Below are positions 45,807 through 55,456 of a stretch of 64,000 bases of DNA, piece after piece. The notes under the pieces are model-generated. The model was not told the origin of the DNA and searched no databases. It saw only the letters and a list, made by a program, of their open reading frames with translations. The position numbers and the translations under genes are program-made. The DNA lies in NCBI RefSeq assembly GCF_002812125.1, contig NZ_NPDQ01000002.1, forward strand, positions 558,001-622,000, given 5' to 3'. Positions within the stretch are counted from its first letter, which is position 1. Every line of letters starts with the position of its first letter. The DNA comes from Leptospira brenneri. GTDB lineage: Bacteria; Spirochaetota; Leptospiria; Leptospirales; Leptospiraceae.

Positions 45807-45887
45807 GGTAAAAGAATGATCCTTCCAAATCCCTAAAAACGCAATCGAAAATTCCTAACAGGGAAACTTTGTTTCTGTCTAACTCTC

Positions 45888-46919
45888 GTGAAGTCCCTAT
45901 ATTTAAGTTCCTTTATCTTTCTTTTTTCCTTGTACTGTTTTGCGGAGACAAATGTTCGTAAGTCCCACCATACAGCAAACGGATTTAAAAATCCAAACCC
46001 TAACTTTGAAACCAAAGGGCTTTGGAACGTGTTGGTTTGGCAATTCGAAAGGTTCCGACTGCCTAATAGTTTGGATCCCAAAGATTACCCACCTTTTCCC
46101 GTTCTCGAAAATAATGGAATCGATCTAAAAAACAATAGTTCTAAACTTTCTGTGACCTGGGTCGGCCATGCAACGACTCTCATCCAAATTGATGGAGTGA
46201 ACATTCTGTCCGATCCCATCTGGAGTGAAAGATGTTCCCCAGTAAGTTTTATTGGTCCCAAGCGTTACACCCCGCCGGGAATCAAAATCGAAGACCTTCC
46301 CAAGATCGATATTGTGATTCTCTCGCATAACCACTATGATCATACGGATTTGCCTACATTAAAACAATTGGAAGAAAAATTCCAGCCCCTTGTGCTCACT
46401 GGGCTTGGTAACAAAAAGCTACTGTTAGGTGAGGGTCTGAAAAATGTGAAAGAAATGGATTGGTGGGATGAAACAAAAGCGAATGATTTATCCATCACTT
46501 TCACTCCCACCCAACATTTTAGTGGCCGGGGAATCCTCGATCGGAATGAGACCCTCTGGGGGAGTTATCTCATTTCAGGGAAAAAGGAGAAGGTTTACTT
46601 TGGGGGAGATACAGGATACTACTCCCACTTTCGGGAAATTGGGGAAAGGTTTGGATCGATTGATGTAGCCATTTTACCAGTGGGTGCGACCGAACCACGC
46701 TGGATGATGCAGCCCGTCCATGTGGATCCCAAGGAAACCGTCCAAGCTTTTGTCGACTTGAAGGCCAAGTATTTGGTTCCTATGCATTATATGACCTTTG
46801 TTCTCTCGGATGAACCCTTGGATTCTCCTGTGCCCCGCACCAAAGAGGAGCTAAAACGATCGGGAATCTCCGAAGGACAATTCGTTCCTTTAAAAATTGG
46901 GGAGTCTCGGTTTTTTTAG
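45888..46919 (+). CDS. Exported metallo-beta-lactamase-fold hydrolase (NAPE-PLD-like)
   Basis: 343 residues from GTG 45888, with a signal peptide (MKSLYLSSFIFLFSLYCFA). The fold signature is SHNHYDHTD, with zinc ligands, preceded by VTWVGHATTLIQIDGVNILSDPIW. The later GGDTGYYSHF and PMHYMTF supply further ligands. Substrate binding blocks (LPKIDIVILSH and IGPKRYTPP) match the group of N-acyl-phosphatidylethanolamine phospholipase D-like enzymes and UlaG-like lactonases. A lipid substrate is a guess. The start codon is one of several; the signal peptide supports it. Monocistronic. Confidence 0.82.
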   Translation: MKSLYLSSFIFLFSLYCFAETNVRKSHHTANGFKNPNPNFETKGLWNVLVWQFERFRLPNSLDPKDYPPFPVLENNGIDLKNNSSKLSVTWVGHATTLIQIDGVNILSDPIWSERCSPVSFIGPKRYTPPGIKIEDLPKIDIVILSHNHYDHTDLPTLKQLEEKFQPLVLTGLGNKKLLLGEGLKNVKEMDWWDETKANDLSITFTPTQHFSGRGILDRNETLWGSYLISGKKEKVYFGGDTGYYSHFREIGERFGSIDVAILPVGATEPRWMMQPVHVDPKETVQAFVDLKAKYLVPMHYMTFVLSDEPLDSPVPRTKEELKRSGISEGQFVPLKIGESRFF

Positions 46920-46974
46920 TTCCAAGAGGTTTCTATTTTAGATAAGCTGTCCTAAAAAAAATAGGATGGTGAGC

Positions 46975-48444
46975 ATGTTGAAGAAGCTTCTCACAACGAT
47001 AGTATTCCTGGTTTGTTTGTCTGTGACAACGGCCGGTTTATTTGCGGAAGACCCAACTCCGGTTCAGGCGCAGACAACCACTCAGGAAGAAACAGGACAT
47101 TCGTCTCATGGCGAATCAGTACATCAGGAATTACCGTATTGGTCGGTTTTGCCTTTTGTTGCCATTTTACTTTCCATTGCAATCTTACCGGTTGCTTCTC
47201 ACAAAACTTCTCATTGGTGGGAAGACAATAATAACAAATTGATCCTTGCTGTGGGACTTGGAGCCATTTCCTTTGTGGTTCTTCTCGTTTATGGTTACAG
47301 CCATAATATTGTTCACACAGTGTTTTTTGATTATATTCCTTTTATCATTTTGCTTGGATCTTTGTTTTATATTTCCGGTGGAATTGTGATCAAAGGAGAC
47401 ATCCATGCAACACCACTGAACAACACCTTGTTTTTGTTAATCGGTGCGGGTCTTGCTTCCTTTATTGGAACTACAGGGGCATCGATGTTACTCATTCGTC
47501 CTTTGTTAAAAACAAATAGCGAAAGAAAACATGTGGTACATACTGTTGTGTTCTTTATCTTTCTTGTTTCCAACATTGGTGGGTCACTCACTCCACTTGG
47601 AGATCCTCCACTTTTCCTTGGATATTTGAAAGGAGTTCCTTTCACTTGGACATTCAAACTATTACCTGAGATGTTGTTTGCGACTGTAATTTTACTAACT
47701 GTTTATTTTGTTTGGGACACATTCGCTTACAAAAAAGAAACAAAAAAAGATATCAAAAAAGACGATAAACTTGCAGTACCATTCTCTATTGGTGGTCAGG
47801 TGAACTTTATTTGGTTACTTGGTGTGATTTTGGCTGTTGCTTTCTTAAACAGTAACTACATCCCAGAAATCAATAATACTCCTTCCCTTGGATTTATCCG
47901 TGAAGCAGTACTCCTCGTTCTCATTGGTCTTTCTAAGTTCACTTCTAAAGAAGAGAACCGTAAGTTTAACAACTTCACTCTGCATCCAATCCAGGAAGTG
48001 GCTTACCTCTTTATCGGAATTTTCATCACGATGATTCCCGCGCTCGTACTTCTCGAAGCGCATGGTAAAGAACTCGGAATCACTCAAAACTGGCAATTTT
48101 TCTGGGCAACAGGGGCTTTCTCTTCGGTTCTAGACAATGCACCAACTTACCTCACCTTTGGTTCGTTAGCTTCTGGACTCCTCACTCCAGCAGGGGCAGC
48201 AGCTCCTCTCACACTTGGTCAGTTCATTGGAAATGTCCAAGCAGAAGAAATTCTAAAAGCCATTTCTGTGGGTGCGGTGTTTATGGGTGCGAATACCTAT
48301 ATCGGTAACGCTCCTAACTTTATGGTGAAATCAGTTGCTGAAGAAAACAAAGTAAAAATGCCATCCTTTGGTGGATACTTAGCATATTCTATGGGAATCT
48401 TGATTCCTGTGTTTATTCTAATTACTTTTGTATTTTTCGTTTAA
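46975..48444 (+). CDS. nhaD: NhaD-type sodium/proton antiporter
   Basis: 489 residues from the ATG at 46975, which has AGGA 8 bases upstream and opens a cleavable-looking N-terminus (MLKKLLTTIVFLVCLSVTTAGLFA). About 12 membrane segments follow. Family blocks of the CitMHS/NhaD group include FIGTTGASMLLIRPLL, SNIGGSLTPLGDPPLFLGYLKG and FSSVLDNAPTYLTFG. Paired NAPTY/NAPNF segments recall the two-repeat transport core. It would exchange Na+ (or Li+) for H+ and help salt and pH balance. A terminator lies just after the stop. The ATG three codons upstream (46966) overlaps its own AGG and is less likely. Confidence 0.8.
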   Translation: MLKKLLTTIVFLVCLSVTTAGLFAEDPTPVQAQTTTQEETGHSSHGESVHQELPYWSVLPFVAILLSIAILPVASHKTSHWWEDNNNKLILAVGLGAISFVVLLVYGYSHNIVHTVFFDYIPFIILLGSLFYISGGIVIKGDIHATPLNNTLFLLIGAGLASFIGTTGASMLLIRPLLKTNSERKHVVHTVVFFIFLVSNIGGSLTPLGDPPLFLGYLKGVPFTWTFKLLPEMLFATVILLTVYFVWDTFAYKKETKKDIKKDDKLAVPFSIGGQVNFIWLLGVILAVAFLNSNYIPEINNTPSLGFIREAVLLVLIGLSKFTSKEENRKFNNFTLHPIQEVAYLFIGIFITMIPALVLLEAHGKELGITQNWQFFWATGAFSSVLDNAPTYLTFGSLASGLLTPAGAAAPLTLGQFIGNVQAEEILKAISVGAVFMGANTYIGNAPNFMVKSVAEENKVKMPSFGGYLAYSMGILIPVFILITFVFFV

Positions 48445-48456
48445 AATTTTGAATGG

Positions 48457-48478
48457 CCGGGGAGTTCTCCCCGGTTTT
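48457..48478 (+). terminator. Rho-independent terminator of nhaD
   Basis: Stem CCGGGGA (48457-48463) and TCCCCGG (48468-48474) with a 4-base loop and TTTT tail, 13 bases after the stop codon. Confidence 0.88.
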
Positions 48479-48599
48479 CTCGTTTTCTATTATCTCAAAC
48501 TCATTAAGATCTTTCATTTCAATGATCGGCAATAAATTCAGATCATACCTTTTCCCTTTCAATTCTGTTTGTTATTTGAATCATAGGATTTCGAAATTT

Positions 48600-48652
48600 C
48601 ATACGAGATGATTCTCGTATTGAAAACCTGGATTGAGAAATCCAAGTTTTCA
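48600..48652 (-). terminator. Two hairpins downstream of the PopT-like gene
   Basis: Reading leftward from the DUF368 gene stop at 48672 the first is a 12-base stem (AAAACCTGGATT with AATCCAAGTTTT, one mismatch, loop GAGA) near 48622-48650. The second is ATACGAGA-TGAT-TCTCGTAT at about 48602-48621. The first ends in T-rich sequence on the leftward strand and can act as its terminator. Confidence 0.6.
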
Positions 48653-48671
48653 TGGTAGGCCTTGAGTTTTT

Positions 48672-49661
48672 TTATGTTTCTTTTTTCTCTTGTAGCGATT
48701 CCAATTTGTTCAGACCAAATCCAAGCACAAGTCCTAGAATCAGTGCTGCCAGTGGAATTTGCGCTTCTGCAAAATCACTTGGCAAAACGTTCTTTGCTGT
48801 TGCAATTTGAATGTCTCGTTTCACTTCACCTGACCTACCAACAATTGCTTGGCCATTGGCATAATCTTTGAACGGCCAAAGGATAAAGAAAGATCCGAGG
48901 ATGAGTCCAAGTAAAAATGTCATGGTATGTGACTTGTATTTTGCAAATAACCATTTTACAAAATGAGTAAAAATAAGAAGTCCGAGTAAACATCCAATTC
49001 CAAAGGCTGCAAGAAAAATAATGGAACTTGGTTCCAGGATGGTCGAAAGTTTTCCAATCACAATTTGGTATTCACCGAGTACAAGCATGATATAAGATCC
49101 AGAGATCCCTGGTAGAATCATTGCGGAAATGGCAACGGCTCCTGTCAGGAAGGCAATGAGTGGGTTCTCTGATCCAGAAGAATCACCCATAAAGAAACTC
49201 GGAACAATCGTCAGTAGAATTCCTGGAATGAGGAACAACCAAACAAACACAGTATGTTTTTCAATGAGTTTATAAGGAACTGCAAGAGAAGGGAAGATCA
49301 GTCCAATAAAAAGTGCAAGTGTTGCTTGCGGGTGGTTTTGCAGTAAGAACTGAATGAGTTTGGCTCCTGAGACTACGGAAAGCAGTAGACCAATCCCGAG
49401 AAATACAAGGAACCAGAAATCAATCCGTTTCATTTCGTCAGCAAAACGTTTTCTTACATCTTCTTTCCAGAATCCAAATACTAAAGCTAACGACACTTTG
49501 ATGGTATCTAAGTTTAGAGATGTAATGGCTGTGATCAGCCTGTCATAAAGTCCGAGGATGAGGGCAAAGGTTCCTCCGGAAACACCGGGAATGAGATTGG
49601 CAATCCCGATGAGAAAGCCATTGAGAAGGCAGAATAGAATTTCTTTTTTCGATAGAGGCAT
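48672..49661 (-). CDS. PopT-like DUF368 undecaprenyl phosphate transporter
   Basis: 329 residues with about nine membrane segments and the twin glycine-rich signatures of DUF368, LIPGVSGGTFALILGLYD at about 23-40 and LPGISGSYIMLVLGEY at about 183-198. DUF368 proteins have been shown in other bacteria to return undecaprenyl phosphate across the inner membrane, recycling the lipid carrier for peptidoglycan and surface polysaccharide. The gene follows the WecA-like transferase by 27 bases on the same strand, so carrier loading and recycling are likely expressed together. Confidence 0.88.
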   Translation of the reverse strand: MPLSKKEILFCLLNGFLIGIANLIPGVSGGTFALILGLYDRLITAITSLNLDTIKVSLALVFGFWKEDVRKRFADEMKRIDFWFLVFLGIGLLLSVVSGAKLIQFLLQNHPQATLALFIGLIFPSLAVPYKLIEKHTVFVWLFLIPGILLTIVPSFFMGDSSGSENPLIAFLTGAVAISAMILPGISGSYIMLVLGEYQIVIGKLSTILEPSSIIFLAAFGIGCLLGLLIFTHFVKWLFAKYKSHTMTFLLGLILGSFFILWPFKDYANGQAIVGRSGEVKRDIQIATAKNVLPSDFAEAQIPLAALILGLVLGFGLNKLESLQEKKET

Positions 49662-49688
49662 AAAGGAAAGAATGGGAGTACAAAGACT

Positions 49689-50756
49689 TTATGCAAGGTT
49701 TTTTCTAGGGATAAGACTCCAGAGGACTCCATAACTAATGATTGAAAAAAGGAATAAGATGACGAATGTACGAAGATTAGAAATTCCATTTGTTTTCAAT
49801 TGAAAATGGATACAGACAATCGCCAAATTTAGAATGGAGAAAATTCCGAGAGATCCGATTTTTCCTAGTTTGGTTTCTGTAATCCTTTGGTAGAGATGTT
49901 CTCTGTGGGCAGAGAAAAGATGTTTCTTTTGGAAAAATCTTTTGATGAGGATAAAAATTCCATCCAACCAAAAGTAGGGGAATAAATAAAAAAAAGAGGT
50001 AATGTCCCAAACTTCTGAATTTGGTTTTTCCCATTTCCCAACAAACAATGGTAAAACCATGACTAAAAATCCTAAGGCCAAAGACCCACTGTCTCCCATA
50101 AACAATTTTGCTCTTGGAAAATTGTAAAATACAAACCCAAACATAGAAACAAAAAGGATTAAATACAAACGATACCCCAGATGATCCATGGCATAAAAAT
50201 GGGGAGAAACGAGACTTAAGGAAAAATAGGAAAGAAACAGAGTTGTGACTAGATACCAGTCCATCCCATCCATAAAGTTAACGAGATTGACCGCAAACAC
50301 GATAAAGATTGTGAGAAGAAGGATTTCTAAGGGTTTAACAAAAGTGATTCCGAAAATCCATTGAACTTCTGGGTCCACAAACACTAAAAATACTGCAACT
50401 AGTGTTAATTCTAAAAACAATCGGAGTTTGGGACTTAAGTGATATAAATCATCTACAAATCCTAAAATACAAAATAATAAAACACCAGCTAACAAAAGAT
50501 AAAGATCTGTTCTGACGGAAGAACCCTCAGGCAATGGCAGGAAATTGTCGCCATTCGGGAAAAAAAGGAAACCAATCACCGAAAGAAGGAAAATGGGGAT
50601 AAAAAACATTCCCCCAGATTTTTTGGTGACCACGTCATGCAGGCTTCTTTCGTTTGGCACATCTTTGACCCCAAAACGGGAATAAACATAGAATGTATGT
50701 AAAATTAGGCTAAGAACTGCAAGAATGGCGAAGATTGGCAGGAAAAAAGAGACCAT
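49689..50756 (-). CDS. WecA/MraY-family polyprenyl-phosphate sugar-1-phosphate transferase
   Basis: 355 residues, about ten membrane segments, family 4 of UDP-sugar : polyprenyl-phosphate transferases. Diagnostic blocks: VPNERSLHDVVTKKSGG at about 33-49, GFVDDLYHLSPKLRL (catalytic Asp pair), NLVNFMDGMDW and FMGDSGSLALGF, with the C-terminal HREHLYQR loop. Such enzymes transfer a sugar-1-phosphate from a UDP-sugar to undecaprenyl phosphate to start O-antigen or a related glycan. Which sugar is not decidable. It lies directly before the DUF368 gene. It is not MraY itself because MraY-specific muramyl-peptide loops are missing. Confidence 0.85.
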   Translation of the reverse strand: MVSFFLPIFAILAVLSLILHTFYVYSRFGVKDVPNERSLHDVVTKKSGGMFFIPIFLLSVIGFLFFPNGDNFLPLPEGSSVRTDLYLLLAGVLLFCILGFVDDLYHLSPKLRLFLELTLVAVFLVFVDPEVQWIFGITFVKPLEILLLTIFIVFAVNLVNFMDGMDWYLVTTLFLSYFSLSLVSPHFYAMDHLGYRLYLILFVSMFGFVFYNFPRAKLFMGDSGSLALGFLVMVLPLFVGKWEKPNSEVWDITSFFYLFPYFWLDGIFILIKRFFQKKHLFSAHREHLYQRITETKLGKIGSLGIFSILNLAIVCIHFQLKTNGISNLRTFVILFLFSIISYGVLWSLIPRKNLA

Positions 50757-50833
50757 TTTCGCAAAGTTTATCGGTACGGGGTCTTTTGGCAGTTTTTTAT
50801 TGCAAAATTCCGTCCCTCTTCGATGTTTAATTT

Positions 50834-51718
50834 ATGTTTCAGGGCGTTTATACCGCGGTCATCACCCCCTTCCGCCAGGGGAAAATCGATTATGATAGTT
50901 ATTTTAAAATCCTAGAAAACCAAATCCGTTCCGGAGTGGCGGGTGTGGTTCCTTGTGGGACAACGGGAGAATCTCCCACCCTTTCTTATGAGGAACATAA
51001 GGAACTCATTCAAAAGACCGTCCAAGTAGTGGCAGGAAAAATCCAAGTCATTGCCGGTACTGGATCCAACTCTACAAAAGAGGCCATCGAACTCACTGAG
51101 TCGGCTTGTGCTGATGGGGTGGATGGAATTCTTTCGGTAAATCCTTATTATAACAAACCCACACAAGAAGGAATGTATCGCCACTTCACAGAAATTGCCA
51201 ATGTCTCTTCTAAACCGGTGATGTTGTACAATATTCCGGGAAGAACAAATGTGAATCTACTCCCCGAAACGGTAGCAAGACTTGCGGCCCATCCAAAAAT
51301 TGCGGCAATCAAAGAAGCGACTGGTGATTTAGGGCAAATGGCGAAAGTCATTGCGGCTACACCAGCTAACTTTGATTTATTGTCGGGAGATGATAATCTT
51401 ACACTTCCTGTATTGTCTATCGGTGGAAAGGGAGTTGTTTCAGTTGTTTCCAATCTTTTCCCCCGTGCTTGTGTGGATATGGTGTCCTTATATTTACGTG
51501 GAGATTTGGAAGCATCTAAAAAGATTTATTACAAACTTCTTCCTGTGTTTATTAATGCGTTTATTGAAACCAATCCTATTCCAATCAAAGCCGCTATGAG
51601 TTGGTTTGGGTATTGCGAAAATGAACTTCGTCTTCCGATGACTGCTTTGTCTGAAGGATCTCCTGCGGATGCTTTCAAAAAGACCGTATTCCAACTCAAA
51701 GAGGAAGGCATTGTCTAA
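50834..51718 (+). CDS. dapA: 4-hydroxy-tetrahydrodipicolinate synthase
   Basis: 294-residue class I aldolase that condenses pyruvate with aspartate semialdehyde, the first step to lysine and diaminopimelate. GTTGESPTL at about 42-50, Y132 in [11 protein letters not shown], the Schiff-base lysine K160 in AAIKEATG and GDD at about 183-185 are all present. It begins the operon dapA-dapB-cdaA-cdaR. Leptospira use diaminopimelate in their cell wall, so both dap genes are expected to be essential. It overlaps dapB by 8 bases at the chosen dapB start. Confidence 0.95.
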   Translation: MFQGVYTAVITPFRQGKIDYDSYFKILENQIRSGVAGVVPCGTTGESPTLSYEEHKELIQKTVQVVAGKIQVIAGTGSNSTKEAIELTESACADGVDGILSVNPYYNKPTQEGMYRHFTEIANVSSKPVMLYNIPGRTNVNLLPETVARLAAHPKIAAIKEATGDLGQMAKVIAATPANFDLLSGDDNLTLPVLSIGGKGVVSVVSNLFPRACVDMVSLYLRGDLEASKKIYYKLLPVFINAFIETNPIPIKAAMSWFGYCENELRLPMTALSEGSPADAFKKTVFQLKEEGIV

Positions 51719-52514
51719 GATCAAAGTTGGTGTCATAGGTGCCGGAGGAAGGATGGGGAAGGCCATCATCCAAGTCTTATCTCTTTCCAAAAAATCAGAG
51801 TTAAGTGCAGCTGTTGTGAGAGAGGGAGCTGTGTATGCAGGTTTTGATTCTGGTAATCATGCGGGAATCAAAGAGACTGGGATTTTACTTTCCACTGATT
51901 TGGGGAAAGCATGTGAGGCATCAGATGTCCTCATTGATTTTAGCACCCATACGGGATTTGAGTCCATTCTGAATGCAGCATTGGCAAATAAAAAACCTTT
52001 GGTGATTGGTACAACTGGTCTGACAGATTCTGATAAAGCCCTCATCCAATCGGCGGCAACTTCCATTCCTATTGTTTTTTCACCAAATATGTCTGTGGGT
52101 GTGAATCTGTTATTCAAACTAACTGAGATCGCAGCAAAAGTGTTAGACGAAGATTTTGATGTAGAGGTTTTAGACATCCACCATCGCCATAAAAAGGATG
52201 CACCGTCTGGAACGGCCATGTATTTAAAAGAAGTTCTTTTGAATGCCACCAAACGTTCGGAAGAAAACGTGATTTATGGTCGCCATGGGATGTATTCCGA
52301 AAGAGACCAAAAAGAAATCGCCATGCATACGATGCGAGCAGGCGAAGTGGTCGGAGAACATACCGTATATTTTTTAAGTTCAGAAGAACGAATTGAAATC
52401 ACTCACAAAGCACAAGATCGTAAAACATTTGCTAGTGGGGCGGTCAAAGCCGCTGAGTTCTTACATGGCAAATCCAAAGGCCTCTATAATATGTTTGATG
52501 TGTTAGGAATCTAA
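51711..52514 (+). CDS. dapB: 4-hydroxy-tetrahydrodipicolinate reductase
   Basis: 267 residues from TTG 51711, reading [19 protein letters not shown]. This gives the family N-terminus; the ATG at 51669 lies far inside dapA and adds 14 foreign residues. GAGGRMG at about 8-14 is the NAD(P)H motif, and the [13 protein letters not shown] block (about 150-162) has the catalytic histidine and the PSGTA substrate loop. It reduces the DapA product with NAD(P)H. The 8-base overlap with dapA and the GAGGAAGG box next to the TTG support this start. Confidence 0.88.
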   Translation: MSKIKVGVIGAGGRMGKAIIQVLSLSKKSELSAAVVREGAVYAGFDSGNHAGIKETGILLSTDLGKACEASDVLIDFSTHTGFESILNAALANKKPLVIGTTGLTDSDKALIQSAATSIPIVFSPNMSVGVNLLFKLTEIAAKVLDEDFDVEVLDIHHRHKKDAPSGTAMYLKEVLLNATKRSEENVIYGRHGMYSERDQKEIAMHTMRAGEVVGEHTVYFLSSEERIEITHKAQDRKTFASGAVKAAEFLHGKSKGLYNMFDVLGI

Positions 52515-52515
52515 A

Positions 52516-53346
52516 TTGGATTTTTTTCGAGGATTATATATCATTCCATGGAGTAAAAATTATATCTCCATATCATTGGATGTAATCATCGTTGCGTTTT
52601 TAATTTATAAAACTTACACTACCCTTCGTAGGACAAGGGGGATCCAACTCCTTCTGGGTGTTGGAATCATTTGGATTTCGGGAAGTCTTGCCGAATATTT
52701 AGGTTTTGAACTTCTCGAATGGATTTTGACAAATATCAGACCCGCTCTTGTGTTTGCGATCATCGTACTTTTACAACCGGAGTTACGTAGGCTAACAGGA
52801 GATTTGGCAAGGATTCGCCTTCTTCGGTTATTCTTTTTAAAACCAACATTCGACTTAGATCCTATTGTGGAAGCGGTTCGGATCATGTCTCAAGAGAAAA
52901 CCGGATCCATCATTGTCCTTGTGAAAGACATTAGTTTAAAGGACATTTCTGAAAATGCCGTTCCTTTGGATGCACAAGTCACTTCAGAAGTATTACAAAC
53001 CATTTTCTTTAAAAATTCCCCGCTCCATGATGGGGCAGTCATTATCGAACAAAATCGAATTATTTGTGCAGCGTCTTATTTGCCTATGAGTAGTTCCGTG
53101 GAAATTGCAACACTTGGTGCAAGGCATCGGTCGGCATTGGGTCTCTCAGAAGAAACAGATGCCATCATCATTGTGACTTCCGAAGAAACAGGAGACATTA
53201 CCATTTGTTTTGAAGGGGAAATGTTGCACCCGGTCAAACCTCTCGAACTCAAAGCACTCGTGAGCAACCTGATGACAGGAACACGAAGGTCTAAGGACGA
53301 TTCTCTTCGTAAACCGAAAGAGAAAGATACGGGTGTCAGTATATGA
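52516..53346 (+). CDS. cdaA: Membrane diadenylate cyclase CdaA
   Basis: 276 residues starting at TTG 52516, two bases after dapB. Three N-terminal membrane segments (about 19-95) and a DAC domain with DGA at 172-174 and RHR at 203-205, the two motifs of diadenylate cyclases. It makes cyclic di-AMP from two ATP. In other bacteria CdaA sits in the membrane, is controlled by CdaR, and is linked to cell-wall and potassium balance. The following gene is its partner. The placement next to dapAB joins the messenger to cell-wall precursor synthesis. Confidence 0.93.
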   Translation: MDFFRGLYIIPWSKNYISISLDVIIVAFLIYKTYTTLRRTRGIQLLLGVGIIWISGSLAEYLGFELLEWILTNIRPALVFAIIVLLQPELRRLTGDLARIRLLRLFFLKPTFDLDPIVEAVRIMSQEKTGSIIVLVKDISLKDISENAVPLDAQVTSEVLQTIFFKNSPLHDGAVIIEQNRIICAASYLPMSSSVEIATLGARHRSALGLSEETDAIIIVTSEETGDITICFEGEMLHPVKPLELKALVSNLMTGTRRSKDDSLRKPKEKDTGVSI

Positions 53347-54389
53347 CTCGAAAACTTCTTGGAAAGATTGCCAGAAACTGGAAGGCAAAACTAGTTTCTT
53401 TGATCATTGCTAGTATATTTTATGTAAACCTCCAAAACTCAAAAGTTTTGATTAAAACCATAAATGTTCCTGTCGACTATCCAAAGTTATCTGGTAATTT
53501 AAACTATTCTAAAAACCCTGAAAAAACTATCCCCGTTCGAGTAGAGGGTTTGAAAGATGTGGTGAATTACTATTCACAATTTATGAAAGCAGTGATTGAT
53601 CCAGAGGATGTTCAACTCGGGGTGACGGAAATCCCCATTAAAAAAATTGTTGGGGTTCCGAGTGGGGTTAAGGTCACAAAACTAAAAAAAACAGTTCCTG
53701 TTGAAATTGAATCTCGCGGCCTAAAAGTGGTGCCACTCGAAGTTGTGTTTGAAGGTGCTCCACCAGCTAACTTTGAAAAACTAACTCAAATTGTGAGCCC
53801 ACAAAAAGTAACCTTGAGTGGAAAACCACAAGACTTAGAAAAAATAACAAAAGTAATCCTTCCTGAAATATCACTTGTTGATAAAAAAGAACCTTTTGCA
53901 AGGACTGTCCGAATTCCTGACCTTCCTAAAGGAGTGAATGTTCTTGGTTCAAAAGATGTGACAGTGAATGTCAATATCATCCCTCTTTCCTATAAAACAG
54001 GAGAACAAACAGCTGCAGGAATTCCTATCGTATGTTCAGGGTTAGATGCTAGATTGGATGCTGAACTTTCTGAAGAACAAGTGGCGATTCGGTATTTTTC
54101 GCTCAAACCAATTCGTTCTGCACAAATTCTTACGGGGATTACTGCTCAAGTTCCCTGTAATTATATTTTTGATCCTATCAAAAATAAGATCATTCCCGAA
54201 TTACAGCCGCAAGTTGCCAAAGTCCGGATCATCAAAAACAAAGATTTGAAGGGAATTGAAATTTTACAAATCAGTCCGGAAAAAATCGAAATTCGTTATA
54301 AAGTCAAAGAACAAAATCCTGATTCTGCAGATCCCGCCGAGGATGGAACCGGAATGGACGGTCCCGCTGATACTTCAGATAGATCATAA
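53343..54389 (+). CDS. cdaR: YbbR-domain protein CdaR
   Basis: 348 residues with one N-terminal membrane segment (about 15-32, LVSLIIASIFYVNL) and tandem YbbR-type domains, whose repeats show as VPVDYPKL, PVRVEGLKDVV, LEVVFEGAPP and SYKTGEQTAAG. The protein is predicted outside the cytoplasmic membrane. CdaR of other bacteria interacts with CdaA and tunes its activity. A 4-base overlap with cdaA supports coupled synthesis. It ends the operon; an AT-rich inverted repeat at 54449-54482 follows. Confidence 0.9.
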   Translation: MTRKLLGKIARNWKAKLVSLIIASIFYVNLQNSKVLIKTINVPVDYPKLSGNLNYSKNPEKTIPVRVEGLKDVVNYYSQFMKAVIDPEDVQLGVTEIPIKKIVGVPSGVKVTKLKKTVPVEIESRGLKVVPLEVVFEGAPPANFEKLTQIVSPQKVTLSGKPQDLEKITKVILPEISLVDKKEPFARTVRIPDLPKGVNVLGSKDVTVNVNIIPLSYKTGEQTAAGIPIVCSGLDARLDAELSEEQVAIRYFSLKPIRSAQILTGITAQVPCNYIFDPIKNKIIPELQPQVAKVRIIKNKDLKGIEILQISPEKIEIRYKVKEQNPDSADPAEDGTGMDGPADTSDRS

Positions 54390-54448
54390 AATCCAAATGA
54401 TTTAATGGCCCGATTTTGCTTTTAAAACCAGGTACTAAAATTGATTTA

Positions 54449-54482
54449 AATCTAAAAAAATCCTATTTTATATTTTTAGATT
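54449..54482. terminator. AT-rich inverted repeat after the dap-cda operon
   Basis: AATCTAAAAA (54449-54458) and TTTTTAGATT (54473-54482) form a 10-base stem with a 14-base loop between convergent genes. It can serve as a weak terminator for either; the stop codon of the hydrolase begins at the next base. Confidence 0.5.
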
Positions 54483-55379
54483 CTATTTTAAAAATTCATA
54501 GATTTCTTTAAAACTTTCTTCTGGGTTCTCCCATTGTGGGTAGTGACCAATCGAGTCCCAACGAATGAGTTTTTTATTTTTGATAGGGAGTTTTTCGATT
54601 TCATCTGCTAGGTGACGTCCACTCACTGGATCTTCCCCACCATTGATAAAGAGTAGTGGAACTTCTGTATTTAAAAGAGCTTGTTTCCAACGTTCGCCGT
54701 GCACTCTTCTTTCTTTAATGTACTTAAGGAGTTTGTGTGGAATGAGAACTTTATTTGGATAAGTGATTAGTTTCCAAAGTATTGAAATTTCTTTATTGTT
54801 TGGTTTCGTATCTTTTCCAAATACTTGGCTAAACGCGACTCCAAATTTTTTTTCGTCGTAAAACCTAGAAAGGAAAGCTCCGAGTATTGGAGTGGCGAGG
54901 AGTTTTTGTTTGAATGTGGGTCTATGGAGATGAGGAAATAACCCTCCATTTAAGAAAACTGCTCCATCAATTTCATATTTGCGATCACTTCGTTCCAAAT
55001 GCCTCGCTAAAATTTCTTGGCCTACACTCACCGCATAATCATGAAATACAAATTTAACCCTTCTTAATGCATTCTTTTCAATAAAGTTTTCTATGATATC
55101 TGTTTGTTCGATTAATGTGTATTTATGTTTTTTTGGTTTAGAAGAATAACCAAATCCTAAAAAATCAATAGCGATTGTGTTGAAGTAACGAGATAAACCA
55201 TTAAAAATTTTGGAATAGTCCCAAGAGGATGTAGGGAATCCATGAAGTAAAATTAAATTTTGCCCTCTACCTTCTTGGATAAAGAAAATTTGAAATTTTT
55301 TATATTCAAAAAATTTACCAGCTGCGAGCCACTCTGTTGCGTTCTTTTTTGGAAAGTTTAGATCCACCATATCCGACAT
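54483..55379 (-). CDS. MEST-like alpha/beta hydrolase
   Basis: 298 residues from the chosen ATG at 55379 (MSDMVDLNFPK); the upstream GTG at 55406 is possible too. Alpha/beta-hydrolase motifs: the oxyanion region LLHGFPTSSWDYSKI, the nucleophile in FHDYAVSVGQE where Asp replaces Ser, as in MEST and haloalkane dehalogenases, and the C-terminal GHYPQWENPE with the catalytic histidine. The acid is probably D in GGEDPVSGR. A lipid or epoxide substrate would fit the Asp nucleophile. It is a single gene, divergent from the cyclase. Confidence 0.8.
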   Translation of the reverse strand: MSDMVDLNFPKKNATEWLAAGKFFEYKKFQIFFIQEGRGQNLILLHGFPTSSWDYSKIFNGLSRYFNTIAIDFLGFGYSSKPKKHKYTLIEQTDIIENFIEKNALRRVKFVFHDYAVSVGQEILARHLERSDRKYEIDGAVFLNGGLFPHLHRPTFKQKLLATPILGAFLSRFYDEKKFGVAFSQVFGKDTKPNNKEISILWKLITYPNKVLIPHKLLKYIKERRVHGERWKQALLNTEVPLLFINGGEDPVSGRHLADEIEKLPIKNKKLIRWDSIGHYPQWENPEESFKEIYEFLK

Positions 55380-55456
55380 AGCACAACTAAAGAGGAAGTG
55401 AGTCAAATAGAAGAATTTGCTACTTTCTGATTTCTCAGAAGCCGATCTTTAAAGAG

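Noticed and set aside
48662..48871. Short plus frame starting before the DUF368 stop
   Set aside because: Antisense to the end of the DUF368 gene and downstream of its hairpins; no supporting signal.
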